From: a virus
Strand: one strand, 5' to 3'
IMG/VR virus record: IMGVR_UViG_3300037189_002319
Location: 1 to 28,825 of that record
DNA length: 28,825 bases
Shown: piece after piece, positions 18,411-25,641 of the stretch
How positions within the stretch are numbered: the first letter of the stretch is position 1
How the letters are laid out: every line of letters begins with the position of its first letter
Translations under genes and position numbers: made by a program
Notes under the pieces: model-generated
Seen by the model: the letters and a program-made list of their open reading frames with translations, nothing else
Database searches by the model: none
Told to the model about the DNA's origin: nothing

Positions 18411-18798
18411 TTGATAGTCCTTCCGTTAATCGTTCGACGACAAAAATCATCTTATCTAATTCTACCTTATCCATGTCCATCATGTCAACCTTTATTTTTG
18501 TTTCATAGTTTACATGACTACCATCAAAATCTGCCTTGTATACACAATTATCTTCAAGCCAGAAAGCATCATCATTAATAAAGATAATGCGAGTATACTG
18601 TGAGCGAAGGTGTTTTGATGCCTGAGATACCAGTGGAGACTTGGCATTGATAGGAATATAGTCTTTCACCAGTTCATTCTGACGGCTCTGACTAAAGTTT
18701 GTTTTTACAGTTTTGAAGTTATTCTTAGGATGATTAATCAATTTACTAACGATGTACATTGTAATTAACGTCACAACTGAACCTGCAAAGTATTCCAT
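18385..18798 (-). CDS. Membrane-anchored hypothetical protein, 137 aa
   Basis: An N-terminal hydrophobic segment (about residues 2-20, EYFAGSVVTLITMYIVSKL) followed by a soluble domain with RIIFINDDAFW and repeated Asp. The N-terminal segment could be an anchor or uncleaved signal. First gene of the leftward operon, ATG at 18798 preceded by AGGTGAT. Tight overlap with a SLOG-like gene suggests a two-component unit. Not recognised. Confidence 0.6.
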   Translation of the reverse strand: MEYFAGSVVTLITMYIVSKLINHPKNNFKTVKTNFSQSRQNELVKDYIPINAKSPLVSQASKHLRSQYTRIIFINDDAFWLEDNCVYKADFDGSHVNYETKIKVDMMDMDKVELDKMIFVVERLTEGLSNDSGNSGN

Positions 18799-18814
18799 TT
18801 AATCACCTATAGTT

Positions 18815-18843
18815 ATTATACTAGATTGTTTGGTCAAAGGCAA
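18815..18843 (-). promoter_or_regulatory. Leftward promoter TTGCCT-N17-TATAAT
   Basis: Minus-strand TATAAT is 18820-18815 and TTGCCT 18843-18838, inside the end of the glycosyltransferase gene. The same -35 word is used by the promoter at 5611. Confidence 0.65.
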
Positions 18844-19738
18844 GCCAGTTTTGTTTTGCCTTATCCCAAGTAAAATTGTCATGGATATCCTGTACTTGTT
18901 TAGTATAGTCGTATCCATGTTCTTTAACCATCTTGATAGCCTTAGTTAATTCTTCAGCGTATCTTTCTGGAGTTAGTTCGTTAAATGGAATCATCGTCCC
19001 ATGCCCCATAGAAGTTTCTGGCAATGCCCCCAGGTCTGTGTACACAGCGTAGCATCCAGCAGACAGTGCTTCCATTTGTGTTAGGCAAGAAGTTTCTGGG
19101 TATGTAGATGGATAAGCGTGGATATGAGCATCTGCAAAAAACTTATACAAAGTTTTGCGTGGAGTCTTTCCATAAAAGTTTACCCTTGGGTCATTGACTG
19201 CATCCAAATTATAAGAATGTGGTAAGTCTGGATAGAAGTCATTGAATATATTTAATTCAAAATCCTCAGTGATTAGTGGGATTGCTTTAAGAAGGATATC
19301 CATACCACGGTTAGCAGTAGAGGCATGAATGATTTTTACCTTATCAATCTTTTTAAACTTATCTGAATTTGGAATTACTGGCTCAATGGCATTTGGGATT
19401 ACTGCCACTTTATTTGGATTGATGTTGAGTTCTTTAGAGATTACTCCCTTTTCATATTCTGACACAGCAATAATCCTTTCTGTATTTTGACGTACTAATG
19501 TGCTATTTAAAATTCTACCAACTTGTGGAATAAATTGGCTAAGATTATTATGAATCCAAAAAATGTATTTGCTACCATCAGTGCCGATGGTTTTTAAATC
19601 TGGTAGGTGACCTGGAATAATTACGGCACAATAATTTGTAATGTTTGTCATTTCTGGTAAAACATTTTTAATAAAATTTCTAGCCATAGTTTCTGTACCA
19701 CCAAAGTGGTCTTCGCTATATTTAAAGGTTGGATGCAT
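18821..19738 (-). CDS. GT4-type (GT-B) glycosyltransferase, 305 aa
   Basis: GT-B fold retaining glycosyltransferase. The N-terminal domain has a GGTET motif near residue 14; VIPNAIEPV (about 113-121) marks the domain boundary. HIHAYPSTYPETSCLTQMEA followed by LSAGCYAVYTDLGALPE carries the donor-binding EX7E pattern near residues 217-225. Somewhat short for the family, so the N-terminal domain may be reduced. No transmembrane region. Acceptor unknown; with the second glycosyltransferase at 10869 it suggests surface or nucleic-acid modification. Confidence 0.85.
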   Translation of the reverse strand: MHPTFKYSEDHFGGTETMARNFIKNVLPEMTNITNYCAVIIPGHLPDLKTIGTDGSKYIFWIHNNLSQFIPQVGRILNSTLVRQNTERIIAVSEYEKGVISKELNINPNKVAVIPNAIEPVIPNSDKFKKIDKVKIIHASTANRGMDILLKAIPLITEDFELNIFNDFYPDLPHSYNLDAVNDPRVNFYGKTPRKTLYKFFADAHIHAYPSTYPETSCLTQMEALSAGCYAVYTDLGALPETSMGHGTMIPFNELTPERYAEELTKAIKMVKEHGYDYTKQVQDIHDNFTWDKAKQNWLAFDQTI

Positions 19739-19950
19739 TAGTCGTCACCCTGTAATCTGTTTTCAATGAGTCGTTCACGTTCATCTACAGTTTCAAATGC
19801 AAAGGCAGCCAACTTAGTTTCATTTTTTGTGTAGTGGTGTCCACAGAAATCAAGTGAGCCTGTCACGCCTGTAACACGGACATACGCTTGTGACCCACAT
19901 GAATCACAGCGGTCTTGTGCTGTTAGTACCCATTCTTTTGTTTCTACCAT
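19738..19950 (-). CDS. DUF7455-like zinc protein, 70 aa
   Basis: LTAQDRCDSCGSQAYVRV (residues 9-26) and DFCGHHYTKNE (34-44) match the short actinobacterial and phage DUF7455 family: a Cys-X2-Cys pair and a Cys-X-His-His pair form one zinc site. ATG at 19950 overlaps the previous stop (TAATG). The family has no settled role. Confidence 0.8.
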   Translation of the reverse strand: MVETKEWVLTAQDRCDSCGSQAYVRVTGVTGSLDFCGHHYTKNETKLAAFAFETVDERERLIENRLQGDD

Positions 19951-20126
19951 TACTTATCCGTTCTATAGAATCCGCTACCGTTGAAAGTTACTGCTCCTAT
20001 AGAGTATACCTTAGTTAAGGCAATTTTGCAAGTCTCGCATTCATATCCAGGGTCACTCTCGTTGACACTTCTAGATACTACTATTCTTTTGTCACATTGT
20101 GGACATTTATATTCATATGATGGCAT
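19950..20126 (-). CDS. FmdB-family zinc ribbon protein, 58 aa
   Basis: Start PSYEYKCPQCDKRI (residues 2-15) and GYECETCK (27-34) form the two Cys-X2-Cys knuckles of the FmdB regulatory zinc ribbon, and the ending TFNGSGFYRTD matches the family's C-terminus. ATG at 20126 has AGAAAGA upstream. Family members are small putative regulators of unknown mechanism. Confidence 0.85.
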   Translation of the reverse strand: MPSYEYKCPQCDKRIVVSRSVNESDPGYECETCKIALTKVYSIGAVTFNGSGFYRTDK

Positions 20127-20137
20127 GATATCTTTCT

Positions 20138-20174
20138 AAAAAGATGCTGGGGCTACCGTGCAGTAGCCACCAGC
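20138..20174 (-). terminator. Rho-independent terminator after endolysin
   Basis: On the minus strand GCTGG-T-GGCTAC pairs with GTAGCC-CCAGC around TGCACG (stem 20174-20146), followed by ATCTTTTTAG. One base is bulged. Confidence 0.85.
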
Positions 20175-20188
20175 AATCTTAATTTGTT

Positions 20189-21067
20189 TTAGAACTTACT
20201 CCAAGTTACTGGACCAACAATACCATCAGCAGTCAACTTGAGACGCTTCTGGAATGTTACAACTGCATTGTGAGTTGCTTGGTCAAAGATGCCAGTCTGT
20301 GCAACCTTTAGACGAGCCTGGATGTACTTAACGTTAGCACCCTTAGAACCTTTCTTAATGTTTGCAACAAACTTTGGCTTAATCAACTTAGGTGCAGTTG
20401 ATGTTGGAGTTGCTGGTGCAGGAGCAGGAACTACCACATTAGCAGGAACAATTGCTTCTCCAGCAACAATGTTAGCAGGTGCAACAGGTACTGTGGCAGC
20501 AACTACTGGCTTTGCAGCAACTGGATTTAGCAATGCCCAGTTAGGACGGAATACAGCAAACACAACTGAGTAGTTGCGTGGACGCTGTGCTACCTGTCCG
20601 CCATTTGAGCGTGAGCCATCTCCACGAGAAGTGTTACCTTCACGGCAGATTACTACCTTCTTCTTAGGGTCGTTCTTTAGAACAATACCTGTGTGGTCTG
20701 GGTCGTGGTTGTGGTCCCAGTCAAAGAAGATTACATCTCCAGGCTGTGCCTGTGCAACTGGAATTTTCTTCCAACCCTTCTTAGTCATGCCACGAATACC
20801 AGCCGAGCAACCAACGTAGCCCTTCGGTGTCTGAACCTTTTCAATCAACTTACCTGCTCCAGCCTTCTGGAAACAGTAAGATACGAACTCAGCACACCAT
20901 GCAGTGTGGTTGAGTCCCATGTAGCGACCAAAGATGTTATCTTTGTTCTTCTTGTCATCTTCGTACTTCATCTTTACGAAAACTTCTGCCACAGCAAGTA
21001 CCGCTTCTGGTGTGCCTGGCTTCAATCCCTTTTGTGCAACAATCGGGTGTAGGACGGTTTCAATCAT
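20189..21067 (-). CDS. Endolysin: CHAP peptidase plus peptidoglycan-binding domain, 292 aa
   Basis: Degrades host peptidoglycan at lysis. The CHAP domain (about residues 25-176) has the catalytic Cys58 in TAWCAEFVSYCF, His125 in PDHTGIVL and an acidic third residue in CREGNTS (Glu143). A Pro/Ala/Val-rich linker (180-230) leads to a PG_binding_1 domain (237-292: KKGSKGANVKYIQARL, LTADGIVGPVTWSKF). There is no signal peptide, so a holin is required. ATG at 21067 follows AAGGAG at 11 bases; a longer in-frame extension would run into the tRNA-Thr gene and is rejected. Confidence 0.9.
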   Translation of the reverse strand: MIETVLHPIVAQKGLKPGTPEAVLAVAEVFVKMKYEDDKKNKDNIFGRYMGLNHTAWCAEFVSYCFQKAGAGKLIEKVQTPKGYVGCSAGIRGMTKKGWKKIPVAQAQPGDVIFFDWDHNHDPDHTGIVLKNDPKKKVVICREGNTSRGDGSRSNGGQVAQRPRNYSVVFAVFRPNWALLNPVAAKPVVAATVPVAPANIVAGEAIVPANVVVPAPAPATPTSTAPKLIKPKFVANIKKGSKGANVKYIQARLKVAQTGIFDQATHNAVVTFQKRLKLTADGIVGPVTWSKF

Positions 21068-21095
21068 ATTAAAATCATCTCCTTCTATACTATTT

Positions 21096-21101
21096 ATTAT
21101 A
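21096..21101 (-). promoter_or_regulatory. Possible -10 box for endolysin
   Basis: Minus-strand TATAAT lies 28 bases before the endolysin start and just after the tRNA-Thr 3' end. The -35 would lie inside the tRNA and is poor, so read-through from the tRNA promoter may also matter. Confidence 0.45.
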
Positions 21102-21108
21102 GCATGTG

Positions 21109-21181
21109 AGCCACCTGTCAGAATCGAACTGACGACATCCATATTACAAGTATGGCACTCTACCGACTGAGTTAAGGTGGC
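21109..21181 (-). tRNA. tRNA-Thr (UGU)
   Basis: Minus-strand cloverleaf of 73 bases: acceptor GCCACCT/AGGTGGC, D stem ACTC/GAGT, anticodon stem CCATA/TATGG with loop CTTGTAA, T arm GTCAG-TTCGATT-CTGAC. CCA is not encoded. Confidence 0.93.
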
Positions 21182-21182
21182 A

Positions 21183-21239
21183 TGTCCCTTGCGATAGCAA
21201 CGAAATACTATCCGTAGTTACCAGAGTGACGAGGGACTA
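21183..21239 (-). ncRNA. Structured spacer RNA between tRNA-Asp and tRNA-Thr
   Basis: On the minus strand GTCCCT pairs with AGGGAC at the ends, and GATAG pairs with CTATC inside. An alternative GAGTGA/TCACTC stem overlaps the 5' part. It resembles a reduced tRNA but has no T arm, so it is probably released as a small RNA by tRNA processing. Speculative. Confidence 0.3.
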
Positions 21240-21250
21240 ATCACTCACAG

Positions 21251-21324
21251 CGTCTCTGATGGGACTTGAACCCACGACTTCCACCGTGACAGGGTGGCAC
21301 TCTAACCAACTGAGTTACAGAAAC
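21251..21324 (-). tRNA. tRNA-Asp (GUC)
   Basis: Minus-strand cloverleaf of 74 bases: acceptor GTTTCTG/CAGAGAC with one G-T pair, anticodon stem CCACC/GGTGG with loop CTGTCAC, T arm GTGGG-TTCAAGT-CCCAT. CCA is not encoded. Confidence 0.93.
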
Positions 21325-21325
21325 A

Positions 21326-21398
21326 TATGACCTTAAACTATCCGACACTGCAGATGCCATTGGATAGACCGCATCCGTATTGCTACGCCCGTAGGTCT
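21326..21398 (-). ncRNA. Structured spacer RNA between tRNA-Asn and tRNA-Asp
   Basis: On the minus strand GACCT pairs with AGGTC at the ends. Inside are CGTA-GCAA-TACG (a GNRA loop) and CTATCC/GGATAG. It has the form of a three-way junction and is not a tRNA. Probably a processed spacer; function unknown. Confidence 0.35.
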
Positions 21399-21401
21399 TT
21401 G

Positions 21402-21473
21402 CTGGTCACCCAGGACTCGAACCTGGAACATTTCGGTTAACAGCCGAACACTCTGCCATTGAGTTAGTGACCA
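21402..21473 (-). tRNA. tRNA-Asn (GUU)
   Basis: Minus-strand cloverleaf of 72 bases: acceptor TGGTCAC/GTGACCA, anticodon stem TTCGG/CCGAA with loop CTGTTAA, T arm CCAGG-TTCGAGT-CCTGG. First of the tRNA operon Asn-Asp-Thr. Confidence 0.93.
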
Positions 21474-21488
21474 ATGCTTTCTTCATCA

Positions 21489-21517
21489 AGTATACAGGAC
21501 AAAGAAAGACTTGTCAA
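21489..21517 (-). promoter_or_regulatory. Leftward promoter TTGACA-N17-TATACT for tRNA cluster
   Basis: Minus-strand TTGACA is 21517-21512 and TATACT 21494-21489; the spacer ends GTCCTG. The -10 ends 16 bases before the tRNA-Asn 5' end. Confidence 0.8.
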
Positions 21518-21521
21518 GAAC

Positions 21522-21713
21522 CTAAATAAGGAACTTGGTTACTGGGGCACAAGGGTCTCCGCCCTCTTCCCATTCTTTTTCTTCTTCTTCTGTCATGTAT
21601 GGGTCGCCATCATGTGTGTAGCAGAATGGTTCTGTAATCCAGCCCTTATCAATGCCGAATTGCATCCACTCCCAGACCTCTGTTTTGTCTGCAATGTTTT
21701 TCTTATTGAACAT
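21522..21713 (-). CDS. Small acidic phage protein, 63 aa
   Basis: ATG at 21713 after AGAGGG. VWEWMQFGIDKGWITEPFCY (residues 13-32) then THDGDPYMTEEEEKEWEEGG and PCAPV match a short conserved actinophage protein family of unknown function. Cys31 and Cys54 and His34 might form a metal site. It has its own promoter within an inverted repeat. Confidence 0.75.
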   Translation of the reverse strand: MFNKKNIADKTEVWEWMQFGIDKGWITEPFCYTHDGDPYMTEEEEKEWEEGGDPCAPVTKFLI

Positions 21714-21720
21714 ATAAAAC

Positions 21721-21769
21721 CCTCTCTAGGTTATGTATCTATTATACAGTACTAGAGAGGGCTTGTCAA
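21721..21769 (-). promoter_or_regulatory. Promoter TTGACA-N17-TATAAT flanked by inverted repeat
   Basis: Minus-strand TTGACA is 21769-21764 and TATAAT 21746-21741. Perfect 9-bp inverted repeats CCTCTCTAG (21721-21729) and CTAGAGAGG (21752-21760) flank the -10, start-to-start 31 bases apart. One arm lies in the promoter spacer and the other in the ribosome-binding site, suggesting an operator for a dimeric repressor. Confidence 0.65.
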
Positions 21770-21776
21770 CTATATG

Positions 21777-22013
21777 TTAGTCTTCGTTTGGAATGTTGTC
21801 CACGAAAGCCTGGTCAATTTCTTCTTCTGTAAGTTCGCCATCGTTGAGGTATCCACGAGCGAGGTCCTCAATTACGTTAGCAACACCCATAATACCAGCA
21901 AGCAGGGCTGCCTTCCAGGTTTCAATTCCGATGGCTGCACCAGCACCAACTGTTGCTAGGGCTGTAACAAGAAATAGAGCAAGCATACGCTTTGCAATTT
22001 TAAAATAATTCAT
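21777..22013 (-). CDS. Small membrane protein, holin candidate, 78 aa
   Basis: MNYFKIAKRMLALFLVTALATVGAGAAIGIETWKAALLAGIM has two hydrophobic segments (about residues 8-26 and 31-44), then an acidic soluble tail (DGELTEEEIDQAF). The layout fits a small class II-type phage holin. ATG at 22013 overlaps the previous stop (TAATG) and has GGAGGA upstream. Adjacent to a second two-segment membrane protein and near the endolysin. Confidence 0.65.
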   Translation of the reverse strand: MNYFKIAKRMLALFLVTALATVGAGAAIGIETWKAALLAGIMGVANVIEDLARGYLNDGELTEEEIDQAFVDNIPNED

Positions 22014-22192
22014 TAGTCTTCCTCCTTGTCTTTTGAATTTCTGAGTGGGTAAGTAATCATCCACACAACTGTTGTGCCAATGATTGCGTATCCTACAACT
22101 GTTTTGGCTGAACCCTCAAGAACTAGCCATGCTACGAACATGCCGAGGAGTGTCCAGGCTTGACCCAAGAGGTCATTTAAAAATTTCTTCAT
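22013..22192 (-). CDS. Two-segment membrane protein, 59 aa, holin partner candidate
   Basis: ATG at 22192 overlaps the preceding stop (TAATG); TAA at 22015-22013 overlaps the next start. Two hydrophobic segments (about residues 11-26, QAWTLLGMFVAWLVLE, and 31-48) and a charged tail RNSKDKEED. Paired with the 21777 protein it may form a holin/antiholin or pinholin set; not proved by sequence. Confidence 0.65.
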   Translation of the reverse strand: MKKFLNDLLGQAWTLLGMFVAWLVLEGSAKTVVGYAIIGTTVVWMITYPLRNSKDKEED

Positions 22193-23799
22193 TAGTCTTT
22201 CCTCCTTCTATATCCTGTGCTAGATGAACCACCCGATGGTGCTCCACCTGCTGATGGGGTTGCCATTAGTGCAGCACCTGTTGCTGCATTGACTGCTGCT
22301 CCAACAGCGACTACTGCTGTAACAACAATCTTTTTAGATTGTGTTCTTACTTTGGGAGACATGTCTGCACCAACATTTCCCATAAAGTTAATGGCAGCAA
22401 CGGTTGCTTCCAATCCTGGGATTGATTCTAATGATGGGTCAAGAACAATGTCATCTGCTTGGGCTGCTACGAATAGGGCTGTAAGGGCTTGTTCATATTC
22501 TGGTGAGCCTTGCTCTGAATTATTTAGAATTTCATTCGCTACCGTTTTTAATTCCTCTACCTGTGTTGGGGTCAGTGATTGAGGGTCTACGGTTTCTACG
22601 TTTACTGGTAACTCAGGTTGACTGGGTTCGGGGGTTGTTGTCGGGTCTGGTTCTGGTATCGGTTTAGAGACAGGTTCTTCTGGGACTTGAGTAGGTTCCG
22701 TGGTCTTCTCAGGTGTAGGTGTTGGCTCTTCGAAAGGTGGAATGGCGTTAAGTTCTTGTTGAGCGACACTCAAAGCCTCCTGTTTATTTGTTACATCTTG
22801 CGATGCTGTATCTATTGTACCAGGAATTTTAGATTGTTTATCTTGTAAGGCTAGTAGGTTTGCTGTTGCAATAGCAACCTCACCACTTGCTGAATTATAA
22901 TTTGTGGTAGCATCTGAAAGGATTGATTGCATGTCTTGTAATACAATTAATAATGATGGGTCTTTAGTTTTGACCACCTGTGGTTTTTCATTTTGCGAAA
23001 ACCAATCTGCTGGAACTGTATTCCATTCTCTGCTATTCATATATAGCAACTGGTTACAAGCACCTCCACCATATTCGTAGAACCATGCGTCAATTGGGTA
23101 AGACTTTCCACCCTCAAGTGTAATTGGTTGACTCCACCAGCCACCACAACCTTTAAGAACCCAGTTATCATTTACAACTGTGTCTCCAATAGTCATATAC
23201 CAGCCATCGTCAACTAAAGCATGAAATTCATAATCATCTGATGTTGGAACGGTGAGGAAGCCAGTATAGTGAATCATTACATAATCTCCACCGCAGCCTT
23301 CAATATCCCCACCGCCCCAATCTTTATCTATATTATCAACGGTAATTGTTTTACAGAATGTGTGTAGTGTTGCATCTCTTTCTGGGTAGTAATATTGTGA
23401 GTCGAATGTATAGATATCTGCTTGTAGACCTGGTATTGTAGGCTGTCCATTATCAATAGGGGTTTCGATTAGATTGTTATCATAGTTAGCCTGTGCTTGG
23501 TCTACCGCATTTTGTGCTACCTCCAGGGCATCTGCCTTTTGGTTCACAGTTGATTGCTTATTTTGCAAAACTTCGTTGGCATCTGATACTGCCTTATTTG
23601 TGTCTAACAATAGTTGTTGGGCTGCTGCAAGTTCGTCCTGAGCCTTCTGTAAGGCTTCCTGGGCAGCAGAAACTTTAGCCTGTGCAACCGAAATCAGAGC
23701 GTCATATTCTGCCTGGCTTTGAGCGAAAGCAGACTGAGCAAAAAATATAGGTGTGAAGGCTAGTAAAACAGTTAGTAAAAATCTTTGGGGTTTGTTAAT
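22192..23799 (-). CDS. Secreted coiled-coil PA14-domain protein, ATT start, 535 aa
   Basis: A signal peptide NKPQRFLLTVLLAF (residues 2-15) with AFA cleavage after about residue 26 is followed by an Ala/Gln coiled coil (28-110), a PA14 domain (about 123-268, Cys-rich, with GYVMIHYTGFLTV-like core and WFYEYGG), a second coiled coil, a Pro/Thr/Glu-rich linker, and a C-terminal hydrophobic segment (about 490-515) with a basic RRRKD tail. PA14 domains bind carbohydrates, so an outer-surface protein anchored in the membrane is likely. The only start that keeps the signal peptide is ATT at 23799, eight bases after GAGGAG; the first usual start is TTG at 23610. Confidence 0.75.
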   Translation of the reverse strand: MNKPQRFLLTVLLAFTPIFFAQSAFAQSQAEYDALISVAQAKVSAAQEALQKAQDELAAAQQLLLDTNKAVSDANEVLQNKQSTVNQKADALEVAQNAVDQAQANYDNNLIETPIDNGQPTIPGLQADIYTFDSQYYYPERDATLHTFCKTITVDNIDKDWGGGDIEGCGGDYVMIHYTGFLTVPTSDDYEFHALVDDGWYMTIGDTVVNDNWVLKGCGGWWSQPITLEGGKSYPIDAWFYEYGGGACNQLLYMNSREWNTVPADWFSQNEKPQVVKTKDPSLLIVLQDMQSILSDATTNYNSASGEVAIATANLLALQDKQSKIPGTIDTASQDVTNKQEALSVAQQELNAIPPFEEPTPTPEKTTEPTQVPEEPVSKPIPEPDPTTTPEPSQPELPVNVETVDPQSLTPTQVEELKTVANEILNNSEQGSPEYEQALTALFVAAQADDIVLDPSLESIPGLEATVAAINFMGNVGADMSPKVRTQSKKIVVTAVVAVGAAVNAATGAALMATPSAGGAPSGGSSSTGYRRRKD

Positions 23800-23813
23800 T
23801 TGTTTTTCTCCTC

Positions 23814-23829
23814 GTTGGAAGTTTCCAAC
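23814..23829. repeat. Palindrome GTTGGAA-GT-TTCCAAC in leader
   Basis: A perfect 7-bp inverted repeat with a 2-base centre. It lies just after the expected transcript start of the PA14 gene and immediately before its GAGGAG site. A hairpin or an operator is possible. Confidence 0.55.
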
Positions 23830-23835
23830 AAGACC

Positions 23836-23864
23836 ATTATACCATTATATTACGTTGATGTTAA
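23836..23864 (-). promoter_or_regulatory. Leftward promoter TTAACA-N17-TATAAT
   Basis: Minus-strand TATAAT is 23841-23836 and TTAACA 23864-23859, the latter inside the end of the terminase gene. It drives the PA14 and following membrane-protein genes. Confidence 0.7.
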
Positions 23865-25641
23865 ACTGTTTAAAGTATGAATCCAGGTCTTTTTGCTCTG
23901 GTCTATTCTTTTCTACAATGCTACGCTTATCCCATTCGTGCATTTCTTCAGTTTTCTTTCTGTCACGGAAGGTGTGGATTTCAACCATTTGATTTAAGTC
24001 TCTAGGTGTGTGAGAGATAGCACCAAAGATAGCACCACACACAGCATCCGCCAAGTCCTTAGAAGATTTGCGAGGGTGGTCAACACGGTTGCCCTTCATA
24101 ATCTTCAACTCTGTTAGTTCTTCAAATAGCAGGTCGATGGCTGGCATGGCTAGACGCTCTTCATAAACAAGCATAGCCATATCTTCATAGTGCTTCTTAG
24201 CAACAGAAACAGTCTCAGTCTTAATACCAACAGATTTCAATTCATTCTGAATATCGAACGATTGCCAGCGGTCAAAGGAAACCATTCCTAAATCAAAACC
24301 TAATCTGCGTAGATTCTGAATCCATTGTTTTACTTCCGAAAGGTTAACAGGACCTTCAATCTTTGGCTCCCAGTATACTACAGCATCTACCACTACGATA
24401 GGCATTACTTGTGCGTAGTCTTTAACTACCTGGACATTTACCCATTTTTCAACGTGAGCAATGGCAACAGCACACTTGTCGTGTCGCTGTGCAAGGTCAG
24501 CATGAACGAAGTATTTCTTGTCTGGGTCTGGCTTAAATGAATCCATAAAACTTTTATTGGTGTCAATTGGATTTACGACTGTCATGCAAGCACGAATTTT
24601 TTCTTGTTGTTTAAAGAATGCGTCGGACATGTAAGTTGGGACACAGGCAAAACGTTGCATGGCATCACCGAGGTCTGTATAGAATGCTAATTTGAAATCG
24701 TCAATCTTACGAGTAGGATTAACTACCCAGGTTGGTCGTTTAATTGCAAACATGCCTGGAAATTTATACGAGATGATTGTATCTTCATCCCATTCAATTT
24801 CTAAACTATTGCCCTCTGTTTCTTCTGGCAATTCTGGATTCATAATAAACTTGTGATGCTTCGTAACAACTTCTTTTTCTGCAATCACTGCGTCGTAACG
24901 CTGAGAGATAAAGTCTCCTGGATAACGTGGGAATGATAGAAGTGCTACTTTGCCCAGGTCTGGGAAACGAGAGTCTACAGAAGCACGGAAGGCTTTGTAA
25001 ATGTTATCTGCAGTTTTACCTTGGTCATTACCTGTTCCAACCTCTTGTGCGAAACCAGAAATCTCATCAAGAACTGCAAGGATAAGGTTTAGACCTTCAT
25101 GAGACTCACGCTCAGAGTGACCAGAGTAAACTGTTACAGCGTGGTCAAACTCAATGCTGTCTGCTTTTGCGTAGAACTTGCCAGCAAACCAGGGTGACTT
25201 TTCAATCTTGGTCTTGAAGCCCTTGAAGAAAACGTTCTTAGCCTGTTGTGCGTTGATAGCAATGTTGATGATATCGATAGCATCTCCAGATGGCTTACCA
25301 AAATAACGAGCAGGGTCTTTAAGACAAAGTAGTTTGTAAACTATATAGCAACATGCCACTGTAGAAACAAAGTCCTTACCAGAACCCTTGCCTAGTTGTA
25401 GAATAACTTCGTTCTTAGTATATTTATTGTAGTATCTACGACCTTCTGTTTCCCCCAGAATTTCAATGACTTCTTCTAGTTTGTAGATTTGGCTCATAGC
25501 CTCTACAATATCGTACTGAATTTGTGACAGTTGTGGTTGACCAAGATAGTCTTCACCCTCAACGAATGTCTTAACATCCACTGGCATCTCTTCAAAGACA
25601 CTACTTTTTAGTACGTCAAGGAACTCATTGAACATTGACAA
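23845..25641 (-). CDS. terL: Terminase large subunit, 598 aa
   Basis: Packages DNA into proheads. The ATPase domain has Walker A GKGSGKD (residues 84-90) and Walker B LILAVLDE (186-193). The RNase H-like nuclease domain has HADLAQRHDK (380-389, Asp382), VSFDRWQ (454-460, Asp457) and SSKDLADAV (526-534). Full length for a TerL. TTG at 25641 is nine bases after AGAGG; ATG at 25635 is the alternative. It overlaps the small-terminase stop, which confirms synteny. No portal gene follows it. Confidence 0.93.
   Translation of the reverse strand: MSMFNEFLDVLKSSVFEEMPVDVKTFVEGEDYLGQPQLSQIQYDIVEAMSQIYKLEEVIEILGETEGRRYYNKYTKNEVILQLGKGSGKDFVSTVACCYIVYKLLCLKDPARYFGKPSGDAIDIINIAINAQQAKNVFFKGFKTKIEKSPWFAGKFYAKADSIEFDHAVTVYSGHSERESHEGLNLILAVLDEISGFAQEVGTGNDQGKTADNIYKAFRASVDSRFPDLGKVALLSFPRYPGDFISQRYDAVIAEKEVVTKHHKFIMNPELPEETEGNSLEIEWDEDTIISYKFPGMFAIKRPTWVVNPTRKIDDFKLAFYTDLGDAMQRFACVPTYMSDAFFKQQEKIRACMTVVNPIDTNKSFMDSFKPDPDKKYFVHADLAQRHDKCAVAIAHVEKWVNVQVVKDYAQVMPIVVVDAVVYWEPKIEGPVNLSEVKQWIQNLRRLGFDLGMVSFDRWQSFDIQNELKSVGIKTETVSVAKKHYEDMAMLVYEERLAMPAIDLLFEELTELKIMKGNRVDHPRKSSKDLADAVCGAIFGAISHTPRDLNQMVEIHTFRDRKKTEEMHEWDKRSIVEKNRPEQKDLDSYFKQFNINVI

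Noticed and set aside
20289-21052. Long open frames opposite the endolysin gene
   Set aside because: They are antisense to a well-supported CHAP endolysin and arise from its Ala/Pro/Val-rich codons.
21183-21398. Degenerate extra tRNAs between Asn, Asp and Thr
   Set aside because: The end stems match but there is no T arm or anticodon loop, so they are described as structured spacers instead.
16155-22192. Assigning one definite holin
   Set aside because: Three small membrane proteins (16155, 21777, 22013) fit the size and topology; sequence alone does not say which works with the endolysin.
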